From assembly GCA_030407085.1 (NCBI GenBank), contig CM059585.1:111961501-112025500 (forward strand): DNA of 64,000 nucleotides. Reading direction: 5' to 3'. A program made the translations under genes and the position numbers. Origin of the DNA: Trichopria drosophilae (lineage: Eukaryota > Arthropoda > Insecta > Hymenoptera > Diapriidae). The stretch's first letter is position 1; the number at the start of each line of letters is the position of its first letter. The notes beneath the pieces are model-generated. The model was not told the origin of the DNA, did not search any database, and saw only the letters and a program-made list of their open reading frames with translations. Positions 11,188 to 23,461 of this stretch are shown piece by piece.

Positions 11188-12859
11188 TATGTTTGGTAGT
11201 ATGTTTTAAAATACTTGTTACCTTTGATTTCGCTTTGGTTTATAACAATATATAGTGTATCTTATATTTACGGAAGTAATCTGTGAATGGAATGGTTAGG
11301 GATTTTATTGTGTTATCGTTTGCGGCTCTCTTAGTCAAACGATCTGCAGCCTCGTCACAGCGGTTTAAGGCGGTTCCAAAGTGCTGCACTGATAAGGAAG
11401 GAAGTTTCACTAAAAAACGTAAATTAAAGATAATATAATAATATTTTCAAAATTTGGTATCTGTATAGACAGTTCTCTAGAAAATACTAAAGACATCCAT
11501 TCAGAACTGATAGAACTGTCGGAAATAAATTCTAATTATTTCCTAAATAATTAATTAAAAAATAATTTAAAAAAAAATAATAATATTTCCTAATTATTAA
11601 TAAAAAAATAAAATCACTTATTCCGAAAATTCTCGGTTAGTTCTCAATTAATTTCTTTGTTATTTTCTAGAAACCCGTCTATAGTAATTAGAATTGCCTT
11701 TACAGAGTCCGAATTTTGAAAAATGGATTCAATTATTATTTATTTACGGTTTTTACTGAAAATACCTACATTATCGGAGGAGCACTTTAGAATCCCCTTA
11801 AATAAGCGCTCTTCGCCGTCACTGCTCGTATATTCGGCTCTGGCTGCGGAATTTTTTAATTGTTTGCATATTTTGTTGACTATATCAAATAACAATTCAC
11901 TTTTTTTGCATTTCAATGTGGGAGAAAACCAACAAGATATTTCTCTAATTGTAAGTTTCATCAATAATTACTCTACTTAAATAAAATGTATAACATACTT
12001 GATAATCAACATGAAATCAGAGAAACTGAAGTAAACGTATACACTGAACAAATAATTTACATATTCAAGTAAATATTTATATCAAATTATTTATTTAAAT
12101 ATTTATATCACTAAGGGGAATTAAATATTTATATGAACTAAGAAAATATTTTCTTATATTTAACCCATGTTAGTCAATCTTACTTATTTTAAGAAAATAT
12201 ATTTTTAAATCAAAATAAATATTTACTTGCTACTATTCAAAGCAATATTTACTTGAATATGGGCAAATACACAGAACTTTTAAACTCATGTGTACGTAAG
12301 GGAAAAGAGAATTTATATTTATATATTAGAATAAATTTACGGTGTAAAATAAGTAAAATATTAGTAAATATTGGCGCATATGAAGTATTATGCACGATAG
12401 CTGAGATTTTGAAGTGACTTTAAGAAGTCAAATGACGTAAATTGACAAACTCTGATTTTAACAGTTTTTTTTTGGACGCCGTAATAGTTATCGAAGCAAA
12501 TTCATTTGAATTAGCTTCTTTATTTAACCCATTAACCGCCGAACGTACTGGAATTTTACCTCGAGTTCTGCATTTATTTCTTTCATGAAACATATAAGGA
12601 AAAAAATCCAAAGGACATGAATTTTATTGTTTCAATTTTCAAAAAATTGTAATTTCCAATATTTTTTTTTGCAAAAATATGTAAAAAAATCATGATTTTC
12701 AGACTCATTTATTTCGTTTCTCCTAAAATTGTTTATAAAAAAGCATTTGGATCAACTTAAAATAAGTCATAAACGTGCACCCGATGTGTCCACTAAAGGA
12801 ATTCGTCGTATTTTCTTTTTATTGTCTTATTAACAAAATGGCGGTCGATTCGACGAAAT
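11188..12859. other. AT-rich stretch with a small inverted-repeat element
   Basis: No coding region is supported. About 12043-12276 looks like a small MITE: its ends share TATTCAAGTAAATATT in inverted orientation, and its interior is rich in AAATATTTA. ORFs here are low-complexity AT-rich translations. Confidence 0.5.
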
Positions 12860-15800
12860 ATTTGTGAGTTTTCAAAATTACCCATCATCTTACACGAAAG
12901 TAATTTTAGTTAAACAAAACACATTATTCGGGGTTTTTGGGGCTGCTGATTACGAATCTGTTATTGGTTTTGTTAAATCCAAAAGTATTAAATATTCATG
13001 GATTTTTGTAGCTTTCAGTATCTTTATGTTTTTTGAGTTGTTGATTCCGAATTCATGATTAGATTTTTAAAATTCAAGATGGAGAACCCAAAATGGCGGG
13101 CGGAGAATATTAAATATAATTCGATTTTAGTGATTTTCAATATCTGCCTGTTTTTTTGGGTCGCTGATAATGAATTTGTAGTCATATTTTCAACATTCAA
13201 AATGGAGTATATTGTCTCTAAAATTTCAAATTATACAAATGAAAAAATGTCTTCTTATTGTATGCAATAAGTATTTTAAATGACACTATTTCCGCGAAAA
13301 AAATTTACGAAATTTTCATAATAATCGGCTTGGTCGCTCATGCGTTAACGCACTGGACTACGAAGTCGTACATGGTGCACACTGAGCTTGAAGCATGTCT
13401 GAGCTCGACGAAAATGTCAACCATAACCATTTGTACAGAATGACTGGTACACTAGTCAAGTTTAAAAAACCATGCTTACTTAAATCGTAACTGATCCCGT
13501 TTTTGAGAAATTCAGAAAACAACTCTGTACGTTTAAATTCAGCGTAGCTAAGATTTAATCATTTAAGTTATATATTTTTTTAACATGGAAAATAGCTAAA
13601 ATTCGATGCCATGAGGGTTTCCGTGTCGCTGAGTATGGATGTGATCTTTGATTTTCAAAATTCAAAATGGCGGATCTAACATGACACTCGGAGGATTATA
13701 AATCTGACAACAAACTCGTCGGAATTACATTCAGGAAGTATGTTAAATTTTACTGCGTAATTAAATATGTGTAAGTGCATTTAATTAAGGGGACTCATCA
13801 CCAAATTCTCAGCTATATCAAGTCATAATTAAAAAAATTCGTAATATTTTTTGTCTGGCATTATTGTGGGTGAGAAATAACGTGAAAAAATATGTCTTAT
13901 GGAGTTTCCGTTGCTGTGACGAAAAAAATGCCTGATTTTTTGTTGTAGAGAATTTCATGTTTTGTTGTAAACACTTTTTCGTCAGGTTTATATTTTTAAA
14001 AATAAATAAAACAAAATGGCAAAAATAACGCATTTTTATGTGTTTTGACTTTGAATATGACCTCGACGCCAATTTTTACTACGATATTCCTATTCAGAGC
14101 ACCAAGTTGCGTTGCTAAACGGCGTTTCAAAGAGATTGGAGGTATGGATCTTTCGCAAATACAATCCAAAATTTTATCAAAACTACAAAAATGCTTCTTC
14201 TTGCACAAATTTCAATATTTTTCGATGGCTCCATTTTTATTTTGTTTCTCAAACCTTCAGGAAGAAATAAGGTTATGGATTTTGCTACACTTTAATTTTG
14301 TGAAAAATTACAATGTCAAAAATGCTTAAAAAAGAATTTTAATTTTTTCTCATCCACAATAGTGCCAGAAAAAAAAATATTACTAATTTTTTTAATTACA
14401 ACTTGATATAGCAGAAAATTCGGTGATGGGTTACCTTAAAACATCCTTCTGTACGTGGCTGATACTAAAGTTTTTCGATTTTGTTATATTATTATTATGG
14501 ATAATAACAATATAATACAATAATATAACATAAAATAAAAAAACATGACGGAAAAATATCAATATTCTTAATATTCATATTTTTCCTCTATCAGAATCAT
14601 AATCTGCAATCACAAAAATCCGCAGGTATCCGCTTTTCATATTTCTGTCCGCTATCTTGCATCCACCATTTTGAATTTTGAAGATCTGAGATTCGATTCA
14701 TATTCAGCGACCCCGACGCCCCTCTAGTAATAAATTTCACTTATTTTTCACGTGAAGAAAAATATATAACTTAAATGATTAACGTAAGCTGAATTTAAAC
14801 CTACAGAATTGATTTCTGAATTTCTCAAAAACGGGATCAGTTACGAGTAAAGTAAACATGGTTTTTTAAACTCGAATAGTGTACCAGTCATTCTGTACAA
14901 ATGGTTTTGGTTGACATTTTAGTCGAGCTTAGACATGCTTCAAGCTCAGTGTGGGTGAGTTCGATCTCCGTCCGATGAATAATTTTTCAATTTCGTTTTC
15001 AAGCACCAGCTCGCTGTTGGTAATACGAACCAAGTTGATTGTTTACGTTTCGAAAATATTGTTTATGTGGCGGAAATGGTTTGATGACCGCTGCTGTACT
15101 TGGTGTAGGTTTCTGCATTTTCTACTTTTTCATACACAAATGTGAAGTATTCACGCGCCATCTTCTTAAGTCGATCTGCAGCTGTCGCAAATATTACAAT
15201 TGAATATACATTTGAAAAAACTGTGTAAAAGGGCTACCCGCCCGTTCAATAATAAATAAAAAAAAATAATGCAATGATATGACTCAAGTTAGTTAGTTTA
15301 GAGGGTGGTACGTAAACGTATCCGTCACCTAGACGCCTTCTGGCGTCCATTGTGCCCTGCTTTCCACCTATCTCTCCTTCTCCTCATCCTCGTGGTACTC
15401 TATTCCCCTCTTTAAATCAGCCAGATTATTCAATGAACTTTTTTATGGCTAACAGTATAATCCGCCGCTTCCCCTATATCTTCTAAAATTCTTCCTCCGT
15501 GCTACAGACAAGGTCCGACATTCGCAGATGAGATGTTGGATTGTCTCCTCCACCGGCTCACCGCAGCTTCGACATAGGTCGTTTTCTTTGGCGCCCATTC
15601 TCTGTGCATGCCTGCCTATCAGGCAATGTCCATTTATTTCTCCCACGAGTATTCTTATGTGTGCCTTTTTCCAATTCAAAAGAATTTTTTTAGCATATAT
15701 GCCTATGCCTACACCCTCTTCCTACTCAGCCGTCCGTATATGGGGGAATCTTTCGAGACGTGAACTTTTCATTGAAATAATTTTTTTTTTGAAAGTTTGT

Positions 15801-16150
15801 GGCACACTCTTTTTTACCGTCAATTATCATTTGTTAGCATAATACAAGTACATTTCAACCCACGTGCCTCATATTTCTTAATAGCTGCCCGATAAGCTCC
15901 TGAAGAGAACAACATTTTTCATTGCACGGAAAACAGCTGAAATTTGTTACTCGAGGGTTTTCGGGGTCGCTGATCACGAATCCGACCTCGAATTTACAAA
16001 ATTCAAAATGGCGGATCCAATATGGCGGACCAACTTCGTAAAAAACCTATTTTATGAAGCTAAAATTGGGTACTCAGGGGTTGTAAGGGTCGCCGATCAT
16101 GAATCTGATCTTAAATGTTAAACATTCAAAATGGCGGACCCAATGTGTAA
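12860..16150. repeat. Foldback region of modular 'ATGGCGGA' repeats
   Basis: The region contains a long inverted repeat: about 13370-13580 pairs with 14755-14965, and 13795-13880 with 14340-14435, centred near 14165. Around it recur modules of a 'gggtcgctgatcacgaat' type segment followed by AAAATTCAAAATGGCGGAT, for example near 13075-13100, 13650-13680, 14660-14690 (inverted), 15990-16030 and 16120-16140. Similar modules occur at 29570-30870 and near 53160-53220. No protein gene is seen within the foldback. Decayed non-LTR fragments flank the right side. Confidence 0.65.
15449..15690 (-). pseudogene. 3' end of decayed non-LTR retrotransposon (zinc-binding tail)
   Basis: Translates to a C-terminal ORF2 fragment with HIRILVGEINGHCLIGRHAQ, then a CCHC-type cluster CRSCGEPVEETIQHLICEC. 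This pattern follows the RNase H or linker region in Jockey/R1-like non-LTR elements. It is separated from the reverse-transcriptase fragment at 16190-16580 by about 500 bases of ATGGCGGA repeat sequence, so one old copy was probably split. Confidence 0.65.
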
Positions 16151-16189
16151 TGAAAAATGTATACTTTAAAACGTTAAAGGATCGTCGTC

Positions 16190-16580
16190 CGCATACGCAC
16201 ATATTTTTGATCCGTACTTTCCAGCTTCTTTAGTATGTTGTCCATAACTATTCTCCATAGCAGCGGGGATAGTACTTCTCCCTGAGGAGTGCCCCTTCTC
16301 ACTATTTCCTGATCGCGGTTCCATCTGTCTCGGCTACTATTATTCTTTGCTTCAGCATATTTCCTATCCATTGGCATATCTCGCCCGCCAACTTTGCAGC
16401 TTCAAGAGCGTTTATCATCGCTCCCGTCGCTATGTTGTTGAAGGCTCCTTCGATGTCCAAGAAGGCCGCCAATGTATATTCTTTCTCGGATAATGAATTC
16501 TCTATCCGTCATACAACTGCGTGAAAGGCCGTCTCCACCGGCCTGCCTTTCTTGTACGCATTTTGTGCTGCGCACAGTTG
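16190..16580 (-). pseudogene. Decayed non-LTR reverse transcriptase fragment
   Basis: Reading the minus strand through stops and frameshifts gives AYKKGRPVETAFHAVV, then LAAFLDIEGAFNNIA (RT motif A), RGTPQGEVLSPLLWRIVMDN (motif B) and an AYADDD motif after a frameshift. The order and spacing match Jockey/R1-type reverse transcriptases. Internal stops and a frame change before YADD show it is dead. It is unrelated in detail to the intact element at 46025-51837. Confidence 0.75.
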
Positions 16581-16855
16581 AGTTTTTATATTCTGCTAAA
16601 TATACAGGGTGTTCGAAAAATATGGAAACTGTCCTGTAACTTTTGAAAGAAAAGATATTTCGAAAATCGCTGAAACACGTGAAACGATTTTTCAAAAAAT
16701 CTTTTTTCTGCGGATTTCCAACCACGAGGGGCACGAGGGGGGATGAATATCTTAAATGGCAACATGGGTCGAGTGCGAGCTCATTTGAAAGGTCTTTTCG
16801 AGACGAAGTCAACACAGTAGGCATATATGGCGCTGCGATCAATTTTTAGCAGCCT

Positions 16856-17361
16856 TGATACGTAAATAACTATTTCGATATATCTAAAAGATGTCTTATA
16901 GTATCTAAAAGATATCCGTCAGAGATCTTTTCGACACTTTCAAGATATCTTTGACGAATTATGTGTCTATATATTGTATATATAAGATCATAATGATACA
17001 GACAGTAATTAGTAAAACACTGTAAACATGTAATATGTATCGAATAGTCTATTACAATACAAGTGCTTGAAGAAAGTGTTTTGCAACTTTTATTTATTAA
17101 TATTTCGGCTGGCCTGTTGTCGGGGTCGAAGTTTTGAAAATGCGCATTTTCAATTTTCAAATATAAGAAACACTATATTGTTGTAACATATCTATCGAAG
17201 CCACTTGGACCTACATATGATTGGACCCCCAAATATCAATATAATTTTATAATATAATTGAAAGCTGGTAGTAAACAAACGAGTATTAAGGAATAGCCGA
17301 CTCTTTACTGGGCCGAAGTTTCTGAGGGAGCGAAGCGAGCGAGGCACCACGCCAACACTAG
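16856..17361 (-). repeat. Dispersed ~0.6-kb repeat, copy B
   Basis: Minus-strand copy of the 8930-9510 family, ending at CTAGTGTTGGCGTGGTGCC. Just outside, the flank TTTTTATTTTTATTTTGTCC recurs at about 24566 without the repeat, marking a shared flanking sequence. Confidence 0.8.
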
Positions 17362-18054
17362 TTTTTATTTTTATTTTGTCCATAAGACCGTAAATGCCAA
17401 CAATTAAATTATTATTAGGAGAGGACGGGGTAAAGCGGAACACCTTTTTATTTTGTATTATATAAGGCAAAAAAGTTAAACGACTCTACTGTTATCTAGT
17501 ATCATTTGAAACTTTATCTTACTGCGCAACTTTGAAATGAAAAATTTACTTTTTTGGGGTACACGGCGCCAAAATTCGGCAGTCGCTGCTTGGCTCTCTC
17601 AAACATCGGTAGTAAGCTCAGTAAGCTCCAGAAACTCTGGAGCCAAGCAGCTGTTACTTGGCAATGGTAAACCAAATGGACAACCAAAACTATGTACACC
17701 GAACTGCCCGTATACTCTACTTTATCGACAAGCAGTGATTCTCTAAAAGGGCCCAAGCAGGGATTACTTGGCAACGTAAACAAACCGTGGTTTTTAATTT
17801 CTCTCCATGTAAACCGAAACAGTCGGGGTAAACCGGAACATGTCCTGGGGCAAATCGGAACATATGATATTTCTTTATTTTTCATCAAATTTTTCAACAT
17901 TAATGAAGTAATTTCTATATTTTGGGGAAAAAGTAACATATGCATATAATTTATAATAGCAGAGTTTAATTTTATTCAATTTGTAAACAAAGTAACATGG
18001 TAAACGAGTAACAAATTAATTCGAACAATCTAACAAAACTTAGAGTCTAGTTCA

Positions 18055-18147
18055 ATTCATATCCGAATCTGACGTCGGATAGTCTCCGTAGTCTAAATTT
18101 CTTGTCGTACTTCGGCGCTTTTTTACGTTTATAATTTCTAACCATTT
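18055..18147 (-). pseudogene. Remnant of a pogo-like transposase N-terminus
   Basis: Encodes MVRNYKRKKAPKYDKKFRLR followed soon by a stop. Basic starts of the form M-(V/P)-RNYKRK preceding a helix-turn-helix are usual in insect pogo/Tigger-like transposases. The remaining DNA-binding and DDE parts are not found. The location just inside a TA-flanked terminal repeat fits. Confidence 0.45.
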
Positions 18148-18489
18148 TGAAAAACACTTCTTATATTCTCCGGCTTCAAATTTACAATAATCGAAATGCC
18201 ATACGGTTTACTTCGGTGTATTTGGTCAAAACAGGCCCGGGTGGGGTATGGATACTAAAGTGGGGAGCACAGCACTTAAAATCACAAACAGTGTGTCACG
18301 AAAACAGGTAAATCCCCCGCGCGACTACAAATTGGAGCGCTCATTAATTGTCGACACGCAGTCGGAGCCATGCATTCTAATAGGATACACACCTCTCGAC
18401 TCACTTCGCCAAGCGTTACTTTCGCGAGCCGTAAGAATGAGCAACTCCTGGGGCAATCGTCACGAGGAACTATCTCCGACCTGTCCCAA

Positions 18490-19310
18490 ACAAGAACGTC
18501 GGCCTACCCATGTGCGAAATGCCGATGCTGACCATACGGCTCAGTATTGGCCCAGCGTTGGCAGCCGACTTTCGGCTGCCGATGCTGGCCCAACGTCGGC
18601 AACTTCACTGTGCCAGAATCGGGCCAGCATTGGTAGCCGATACTGGCTATAACAAATTGCCAAACTTCGGTTGAAAACTGGCCAACGCATCGGGCCAGGC
18701 CTGGCAAATTGATCTCATAAGTATTTCTCCCGATCGTCGTCCCAGTGTCGGCCCAATATTGGGCCCGAGTATCGGACCAAGTCTGGCAAAGTGATAGTGC
18801 CAAATCACGGCCCAGCGATGGAATCATTTAGGACCGAACATCGGACCAATTCTAGCAAATATATTTCATACCAGGTACTGCCGATCGTTGGCCCAGAGTT
18901 GGTCCAAAACCGACCCAAGCATCGGACCAACCCCGTCGAATTAATATTGCCAAATCTCGGCCCAGCGTTGACAGCCGACTTTCGGCTACCGATGCTGGCC
19001 CAACGTTGGCAACTTCACTGTGCTAGAATCGAGCCAGCATTGGTAGCCGATACTGGCTATCACAAATTGCCAAACTTCGGCTGAAAACTGGCCAATGCAT
19101 CGGGCCAGGCCTGGCAAATTGATCTCATAGGCATTTCTCCCGATCGTGGTCCCAGCGTTGGCCCAATATTGGGCCCGAGTATCGGACCAAGTCTGGCAAA
19201 GTGATAATGCCAAATCACGGTCGAGCGATGGAAACATTCGGGACCGAACATCGGTCCAAGCCTAGCAAATTTATTTCAAACAGAATATTGCCGATCGAAT
19301 ATCGACCGTA
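18490..19310. repeat. GGCCCA-type degenerate minisatellite, 411-bp duplication
   Basis: Built from short near-palindromic words such as TTGGCCCAGCGTTGGC, GCCAATATTGGGCC-like and CGGGCCAGG. A block starting near 18548 is repeated starting near 18959, a period of about 411 bases. Apparent ORFs on both strands are repetitive translations. A related block lies at 20140-20560. Confidence 0.75.
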
Positions 19311-19559
19311 TCGAAAATGATGCAACATAGAGCAAAAATTTACTAAACCTTTTTGGTTGAGGAGGAAATTTCCTACAAAAAAGTCCGGGAGAGCTCTAGT
19401 CTAAAAAGTATAACTTAGGCGGGAGCAAGCCTCGAAGAAAGCATCGTAGTTTTGCTGTCTCATACGTGAGCGTTTTCACAGTCTGAGACTGTGACTTTCT
19501 TAGATTGATATCTCGCGGCATAAGGTGCAGAAGCAGCGCCGAAATCTTAGTACAGTGGC

Positions 19560-19830
19560 TAAGGATTCCCTACAGTTACATACTTGCACAGTTCTCTCCG
19601 TGTACGAGCCCTCCGATCTCTGGAGACTCGGTCCATAGCCAGCGGTGACGTTCGAATCCCCAGGGAAACCCAGCAGTTAAGTTCCGGCCGTAGCCGCTAG
19701 GAACGCGTCGCCGAACCGCATATGAAGTAGCGCCCGCGTTCCTTGAAGTGTGGGCACCGACGCGGCAACTCTGGCCGGAGCGCGATCTCGCCACTTTTGC
19801 CTTTTTTGGTGTCGGGAGGACTTTCTCTCC
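19560..19830. other. GC-rich unidentified segment
   Basis: A compact GC-rich block with a GTTCGAATCCCC word (resembling a tRNA B box) near 19650 and a hairpin GTCGGGAGG...CTCTCCGAC near 19811-19833. It does not fold into a recognisable tRNA and I could not match it to 5S rRNA. It may be a SINE-like fragment inside the composite element. Confidence 0.3.
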
Positions 19831-20139
19831 GACTAAGAACTAACTCGACGTGATAAACGACGAATTAGAAATTAATATTTTTTATTTACAGGAATACGAT
19901 GGAACTAGTACGATGTTTTACGAACTGACTAATCCAGCTCGTTGGAGTTCCAAATTTGGCCCCGCCCAGGCGCTTACAAGATCAAAAGACTCGTCAATAA
20001 GGAGGGATATATGCATATACCCATCGATGTATATACATCTTCCAGGTTTCTTCCAATAACAATAAATTCGTTTCAACCTTTGTTTTTCTTTTTTTATCGT
20101 GCTGCTGCTGCGACGTTGCAAAGACAATAATGCCTGTAA

Positions 20140-20560
20140 AATTTAGCAGCAATAGGCTCTGTGCCATCGCCGACGATCAACGCCGCGTCAATACTGGCTT
20201 TGATGCCGGGCCAGTACTGGCTGTCGATGCAGTGACAGTGCTGGCAGCCACTAATGGTCCAATACCGGTTGCCGAGTCTAGGCCGTAGTGTCGTAACAGA
20301 CTCTGGGCCATTGCCGACAGTCAATGCCGCGCCAATACTGGCTGCCGATGCCGGGCCAGTGCTGTCTATCGATGCCGTGACAGTGCTGGCAGCCATTACT
20401 GGACCAAGACCGGTTGCCGAGTCTAGGCCGTAGTGTCGCACCAAGACTCATGCCAGTGTTGGCCCAATGTCGCAGCCGAGCCTCGGCACCGCCGTTGCCA
20501 GGACTGGACCAGGGCTGGGCCGTTACGAATTTCGCACATGGGTACCTGTCAAATCTGACT
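20140..20560. repeat. Second GGCCCA-type minisatellite block
   Basis: Contains repeated GCCGGGCCAGTACTGGC and TGCCGAGTCTAGGCCGTAGTG units, the latter twice about 155 bases apart. It is related in style to 18490-19310 but has different higher-order units. Confidence 0.65.
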
Positions 20561-20748
20561 TGTAGCCCGTACACGGATATTAATCGAGCGACCTGTCCAA
20601 TTTAATATTGCAACAGCTCGTCTCGTAAAAAATTTCTTTCAGGATAGTGTCGCATGTCAAGCGACCTGTGCAATTCTATTGCAACAGCTCGTCTTGTACA
20701 ATTAATAACGGGTACTCTCCTTTGAGTATATATATATATATATATATT

Positions 20749-22450
20749 AGGGTGGAGTGAATCGGAAAAGCTTTTTGTAACACTTATTTTTTAGTAGTTT
20801 TTGATGCGCTGCGAACGAAAATGACCATAAAAAAATTCTAAAAAAATGTTTCACATTCGCCCCGACATCCCAAAGATGCCGTTTTTGGGGTGTTTTTTTT
20901 CGATTGTCTGTAACTCCGTCATTTTTTTTTATTTTTTTTTTGGAAAAGGTGCCCACATTATCCATCTATTAAATCCATATAATAGAAATTTTTATTTTTT
21001 TTTATTATGCCTCTAAAAAATCGATATGTATGTCGATTTTTCAAAAAATTGAATATTTCGATATTTTTCATTTATAACAAGTCAAATATCAGCAAAGTCG
21101 AAGTGTGGCTACGATTTTTCGACGTATTTTGACAACCTAAACATGAAAATTATCGTAAAATTTAGCTAAATGTCTTCTCTTAGTCGTTATTTTTTAAAAA
21201 TTTCTAAAAATGTAACCTGATTCTGTTAAAAGCTATTTTAAGGGCTTACTACGGTCAAAAATTGGTTTTAATTTTTTATTCGAAAGTACAACATTTCAAG
21301 AATATTCTGTAAAAATCTCGCGTCAATCCGAGCAAAACTAACACAGACATGATTTTTTGAACTGTCCGACTGGGAGACCTAACGCGTAAGAGCTGAACAA
21401 CAAAATGATATTACCAAGAAAGAAAAGAGAATACGAAGAAGGCAGGTGTAAAAAGACGCATTAAAATCCCTGGATTATAACAATGGCGTCGAATCTATTC
21501 CAAGAAAACAAAGTGTGTCATTATAAATTGTAAATAAACAAATTGTTCACAACGACAGAAAGGCCGTACATATTTGGATTTTCGAACAAATATCTACATC
21601 TCCATTATCGATGAAATGTAATTTTCAATGTTCGTTTCTTATAAATACCATCCAATACGGATCTTCTGAACTTTAAATTCAACGCCATCCATAGACAATC
21701 CCAACTTAAGGTGAGAATCCACATGGAGCGGAAATTTCCGCGCGGAATCGTCTTTTAGCCAATAGTATCTAAGTTCTAGATCACCTATCTCATTCTAAGT
21801 GAAATACTATTAGCTAAAAGACGATTCCGCGCGGAAATTTCTGCTCCATATGGATTCACCCATACGTCACCAATAAATCACTAAGGTAAAGAACAAGCTA
21901 GTTCGGGAATTAATGACTTAATTTAACATTACAATTTTGAGAAATGTGTGATCTTATGTAATAATATATAATACTAATGTAATAATAATACATGTAATAA
22001 ATGCCTTAAAATATCTGACTTCTTCTTCTTGAATTGTGGCATTAACGTAGGGATTAGATATGATATTCCAAATTCACTGCGGCCCACAGCTCTGGATCGC
22101 CAATTCAATATGGATCCGTGAGCTTGCTGAAATTTTTGGGCTGTTGACAAGGGTGACCTCTGGCGAGTTGTCGTTTTATTCATATTATAGGTCTCCGAGT
22201 TGGACAGTTCAAAAAATCATGTCTGTGTTAGTTTTGCTCGGATTGACGCGAGATTTTACAGAAGATTCTTGAAATATTGTACTTTCGAATAAAAAAATTA
22301 AAACTTTCACAATTTTTGAACGTAGTAAACCCTTAAAATAGCTTTTAATAGAATCAGGTTGTATTTTTAGAACTTTTTAAAAAATAACGACTAAGAGAAG
22401 ACATTTAGTTAAATTTTACGATTATTTTCATGATTATCCTCATCTCTCGA
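20749..22450. mobile_element. Foldback element nested in the pogo-like composite
   Basis: About 21140-21365 is the inverse of 22205-22437 with few differences. The left part begins AGGGTGGAGTGAATCGG after a short (TA)n tract. The right outer end is not clearly matched and may be truncated. A smaller palindromic MITE (21710-21860) occupies the middle. No coding sequence is recognised. Confidence 0.6.
21710..21860. mobile_element. ~150-bp palindromic MITE
   Basis: The arms are about 60 bases: GGTGAGAATCCACATGGAGC with AAATTTCCGCGCGGAATCG at the left, and the inverse at the right ending GGATTCACC. The loop is about 30 bases. The structure is nearly a perfect hairpin, so the insertion is probably not old. 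Confidence 0.8.
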
Positions 22451-22725
22451 GTTTGAAATTATTTCACCTTACTATTTTGTAAGTTTCACGTTGTACCCCA
22501 TCAAAAAAGTTCCGATTTGCCCCAGGACACTTTTTGAGCTTTGTGTTAAGATTTCTTCAAATTTGTACAAAAAATGGAGTATATTTTATTTTATTTTTGC
22601 AATCGGAAAACAAACATTTAGAAGTAACTAAAATCTCTATCAGAGACGCTTAAAACCAAAGTTGTCAAGAAGTAACACTTCTAAAACATTGGCCATTTCT
22701 TTACAGTACTACACGTTGTTATATA

Positions 22726-23449
22726 CAGGGTCATCGAAAAGTATCGGACCCCCCTAATATCTTCAGTTAGAATGCACTTAGGAGAAAATGTCCAATAGCA
22801 AAGTTGTATGGTTTCAAGCGGGGAGTAAGATGATGACCTTGACTTTGACCTTGACCATGTCCTTCAAGGTCATTTCAAGGTCAATCTTATTTTTTTAAAT
22901 AGAACCCCCTACATTTTATTGCATATTCTTATAGCTTATCTCGAGAGCTTTCCAAAACACTATAATAAAATATTTTTTTATTAAGTACTTTTTGAGTTAT
23001 AAAGGTTTGAAGTTAACAATTTTTTGACACAAAATGTAGAATATCTTGTAAAATATTATTTAGTTTTCAGTAATAATAACCTTAATACTTTTGTGCGGCG
23101 TTGTTTAAAGAAAATACATTAATCGGATCCCCCTTATATTTTCAGTAAGAATGCATTTTGGAAAAATGTCAAACCTTTATAACTCTAAAAAAGTACTTAA
23201 TAAAAAAAGTAGTAGTGTTTTGGAAAGCTCTCAAGATAAGCTATAAGAATATGCAATAAAATGTCGGGGGTTCTATTTAAAAAAATAAGATTGACCTTGA
23301 AATGACCTTGAAGGACATGGTCAAGGTCAAAGTCAAGGTCATCATCTTACTCCCCGCTTGAAACCATACAACTTTGCTATTAGACATTTTCTCCTAAGTG
23401 CATTCTAACTGAAGATATTGGGGGGGTCCGATACTTTTCGATGACCCTG
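22726..23449. mobile_element. TA-flanked foldback element, CAGGGTCATCG ends
   Basis: Arms of over 300 bases beginning CAGGGTCATCGAAAAGTATC, inverted at the right end, with TA on both sides. The arms contain tandem TGACCTTGA words. CAGGGT ends with TA duplication suggest a mariner-related non-autonomous element. Confidence 0.8.
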
Positions 23450-23461
23450 TATATATATATA

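Noticed and set aside
13330..13400. tRNA-like sequence (GTCGCTCATGCGTTAACGCA, GGACTACGAAGTCG) with a GAGTTCGATCTCC word in the inverted copy near 14955
   Set aside because: Resembles D-arm, anticodon arm and B box, but the parts are in separate arms of a foldback and no single copy folds as a tRNA. At most a tRNA-derived repeat.
18248..18652. 134-codon ORF and neighbouring ORFs on both strands
   Set aside because: Repetitive translations across the GGCCCA minisatellite.
19640..19670. GTTCGAATCCCC as a tRNA B box or 5S rRNA piece
   Set aside because: No matching A box, acceptor stem or 5S core around it.
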